Shown in pieces: positions 63,291 to 64,000 of a DNA stretch of 64,000 bases. Source of the stretch: Marinagarivorans cellulosilyticus (GTDB lineage: Bacteria > Pseudomonadota > Gammaproteobacteria > Pseudomonadales > Cellvibrionaceae); contig NZ_AP023086.1 in NCBI RefSeq assembly GCF_021655555.1, positions 2,076,685-2,140,684 on the forward strand, read 5' to 3'. Below the pieces are notes generated by a model. It was not told the origin of the DNA and did no database searches. It saw nothing but the letters and a program-made list of their open reading frames with translations. Every line of letters starts with the position of its first letter. Position 1 is the stretch's first letter. A program made the position numbers and the translations under genes.

Positions 63291-63809
63291 ATGAAAATTC
63301 AGAAAATTGTAATGACGGCTGCACTTTTAGGGCTTTCAGCCCCTGCATTGGCGCATGGCGCAAGTAGTACGGGTGGCTTTTGGCAGGGTATTCTTCATCC
63401 GTTAACAGGGCTAGACCATTTGGTGGCGGTGATTTGCCTTGGTGCATGGCTGTCTACCCTATCGCGCCGTGTGGCGCTTAAAAGTGTTTTGGCTGTGGTG
63501 GCGTTATTTTTCACGAGTATTGTGTTGGCGGGGACGATTGATGGCGCTCAGCTAAAACTCGTAGAAGTATCTGTTTTAGCCTCGGTGGTGGTTATTGGTG
63601 TATTGATGTTTGCTAGAACCCAGTTAGGGGCGCTAACGCCTATTGTTGCGGCCGTGCTTTTTGTTGTTCACGGCTTAGCACATAGTACGGAAGTGGTGGG
63701 GGGCCTTTATAGCTTTGCTGGCGGTGCAAGTTTGTCGGTGGCGGGATTGGCGTTGGTGTCGTATTTTTTTGCGAAGTCCGTTGCGTTTTTTTGCACCAAA
63801 TGGGCATAG
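63291..63809 (+). CDS. HupE/UreJ-family nickel permease
   Basis: 172 residues: a signal-like first segment ending LAHG, then the family motif HPLTGLDHLVAVICLGAW with the His/Asp metal site, and FVVHGLAHSTEV later. About six membrane segments. Secondary nickel transporter found with urease and hydrogenase genes. It is somewhat shorter than the usual 190-200 residues; the C-terminal last helix looks abbreviated, and homopolymer T runs near 63760-63792 make an indel conceivable. Last gene of the ure operon, 15 bases after ureG. Confidence 0.88.
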   Translation: MKIQKIVMTAALLGLSAPALAHGASSTGGFWQGILHPLTGLDHLVAVICLGAWLSTLSRRVALKSVLAVVALFFTSIVLAGTIDGAQLKLVEVSVLASVVVIGVLMFARTQLGALTPIVAAVLFVVHGLAHSTEVVGGLYSFAGGASLSVAGLALVSYFFAKSVAFFCTKWA

Positions 63810-63853
63810 GGGGTAGCCAAAAAAATTCTTTTGAGGTTGATTGCTACGCTTAG

Positions 63854-63899
63854 AAAAGCGGTAAAAAGTAGGAGGCATTCTATTTTTTACCGCTTTTTT
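63854..63899 (+). terminator. Terminator of the urease operon
   Basis: AAAAGCGGTAAAAA pairs perfectly with TTTTTACCGCTTTT (14 bp) around a 16-base loop and ends in six T. It lies 45 bases past the hupE stop. Confidence 0.9.
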
Positions 63900-64000
63900 G
63901 CCATTTTATCTGATGTTTCCCTTCTTTTTTAGTTGTTATTGCTGGCACTAACTACCAAAACGCCTCGATGCGGCTTCTGCACTATTTTGTTTCTTACGCT

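Noticed and set aside
1..64000. CRISPR array
   Set aside because: No regularly spaced direct repeats were seen; the only long repeat families are the CBM6/LamG coding repeats at 41.5-45.4 kb.

Overview
The window reads as one contiguous chromosomal segment of a free-living, plant-polysaccharide-degrading gammaproteobacterium. The best guess is a marine Cellvibrionaceae/Saccharophagus/Teredinibacter-type organism. The evidence is secreted lipoproteins with serine-rich linkers after the lipobox, arabinoxylan enzymes (GH62 and GH3), a FinR-Fpr-FdxA module, the rpsU-(yqeY)-dnaG-rpoD macromolecular synthesis block, and a compact urease operon. This placement is inference from gene content; no rRNA or other phylogenetic marker was tested.

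Layout. 1-5 kb: the N-terminus of an AraC-type regulator runs off the left edge, followed by ybaN, a DUF6445 protein, and a minus-strand operon (unknown protein, DUF350 membrane protein, YgiB lipoprotein, YgiC ATP-grasp ligase) headed by a DTW-domain tRNA modification enzyme. 5-10 kb: a phytase-like/beta-propeller lipoprotein, a secreted unknown, a small TTG-start protein and hemC. 10-16.6 kb: a PPOX flavoprotein, a MITE-like repeat, an egtB-egtD-phzF-like operon for ergothioneine, and the finR / fpr-fdxA oxidative stress module with a clear operator palindrome. 17-28 kb: a GH62 arabinofuranosidase, a CPBP protease pseudogene, an AP-superfamily protein, a fused RAYT-ISL3 transposase, a secreted esterase and a GH3 enzyme. 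28-34 kb: a TonB receptor-response regulator-histidine kinase cassette and a repeat-rich spacer. 34-41 kb: a CAU-anticodon tRNA, rpoD, dnaG, yqeY, rpsU, and divergently tsaD-folB-folK. 41-48 kb: a giant MshQ-like surface protein. 47.8-49.7 kb: a two-gene ATPase plus TOPRIM-like pair that looks like an undescribed or poorly described defence module. 50-58 kb: a VWA lipoprotein, MipA, a MaoC dehydratase, a type Vd patatin autotransporter, a Na+/H+ antiporter and a lipase-like hydrolase. 58-63.8 kb: ureDABC-EFG-hupE.

How the genes work together: the GH62, esterase and GH3 proteins form a dispersed arabinoxylan set. FinR, Fpr and FdxA handle NADPH/ferredoxin redox stress, next to ergothioneine synthesis. 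UreDEFG load nickel supplied by the HupE-type permease into UreABC. The core MMS operon couples ribosome, primase and sigma-70 synthesis.

The strongest candidates for something new are the RAYT-ISL3 fusion (21.6-23.7 kb) and the translationally coupled ATPase/TOPRIM-like pair (47.8-49.7 kb). Next come the orphan CBM6-LamG-MshQ protein and the PhzF-like protein locked into the egt operon.
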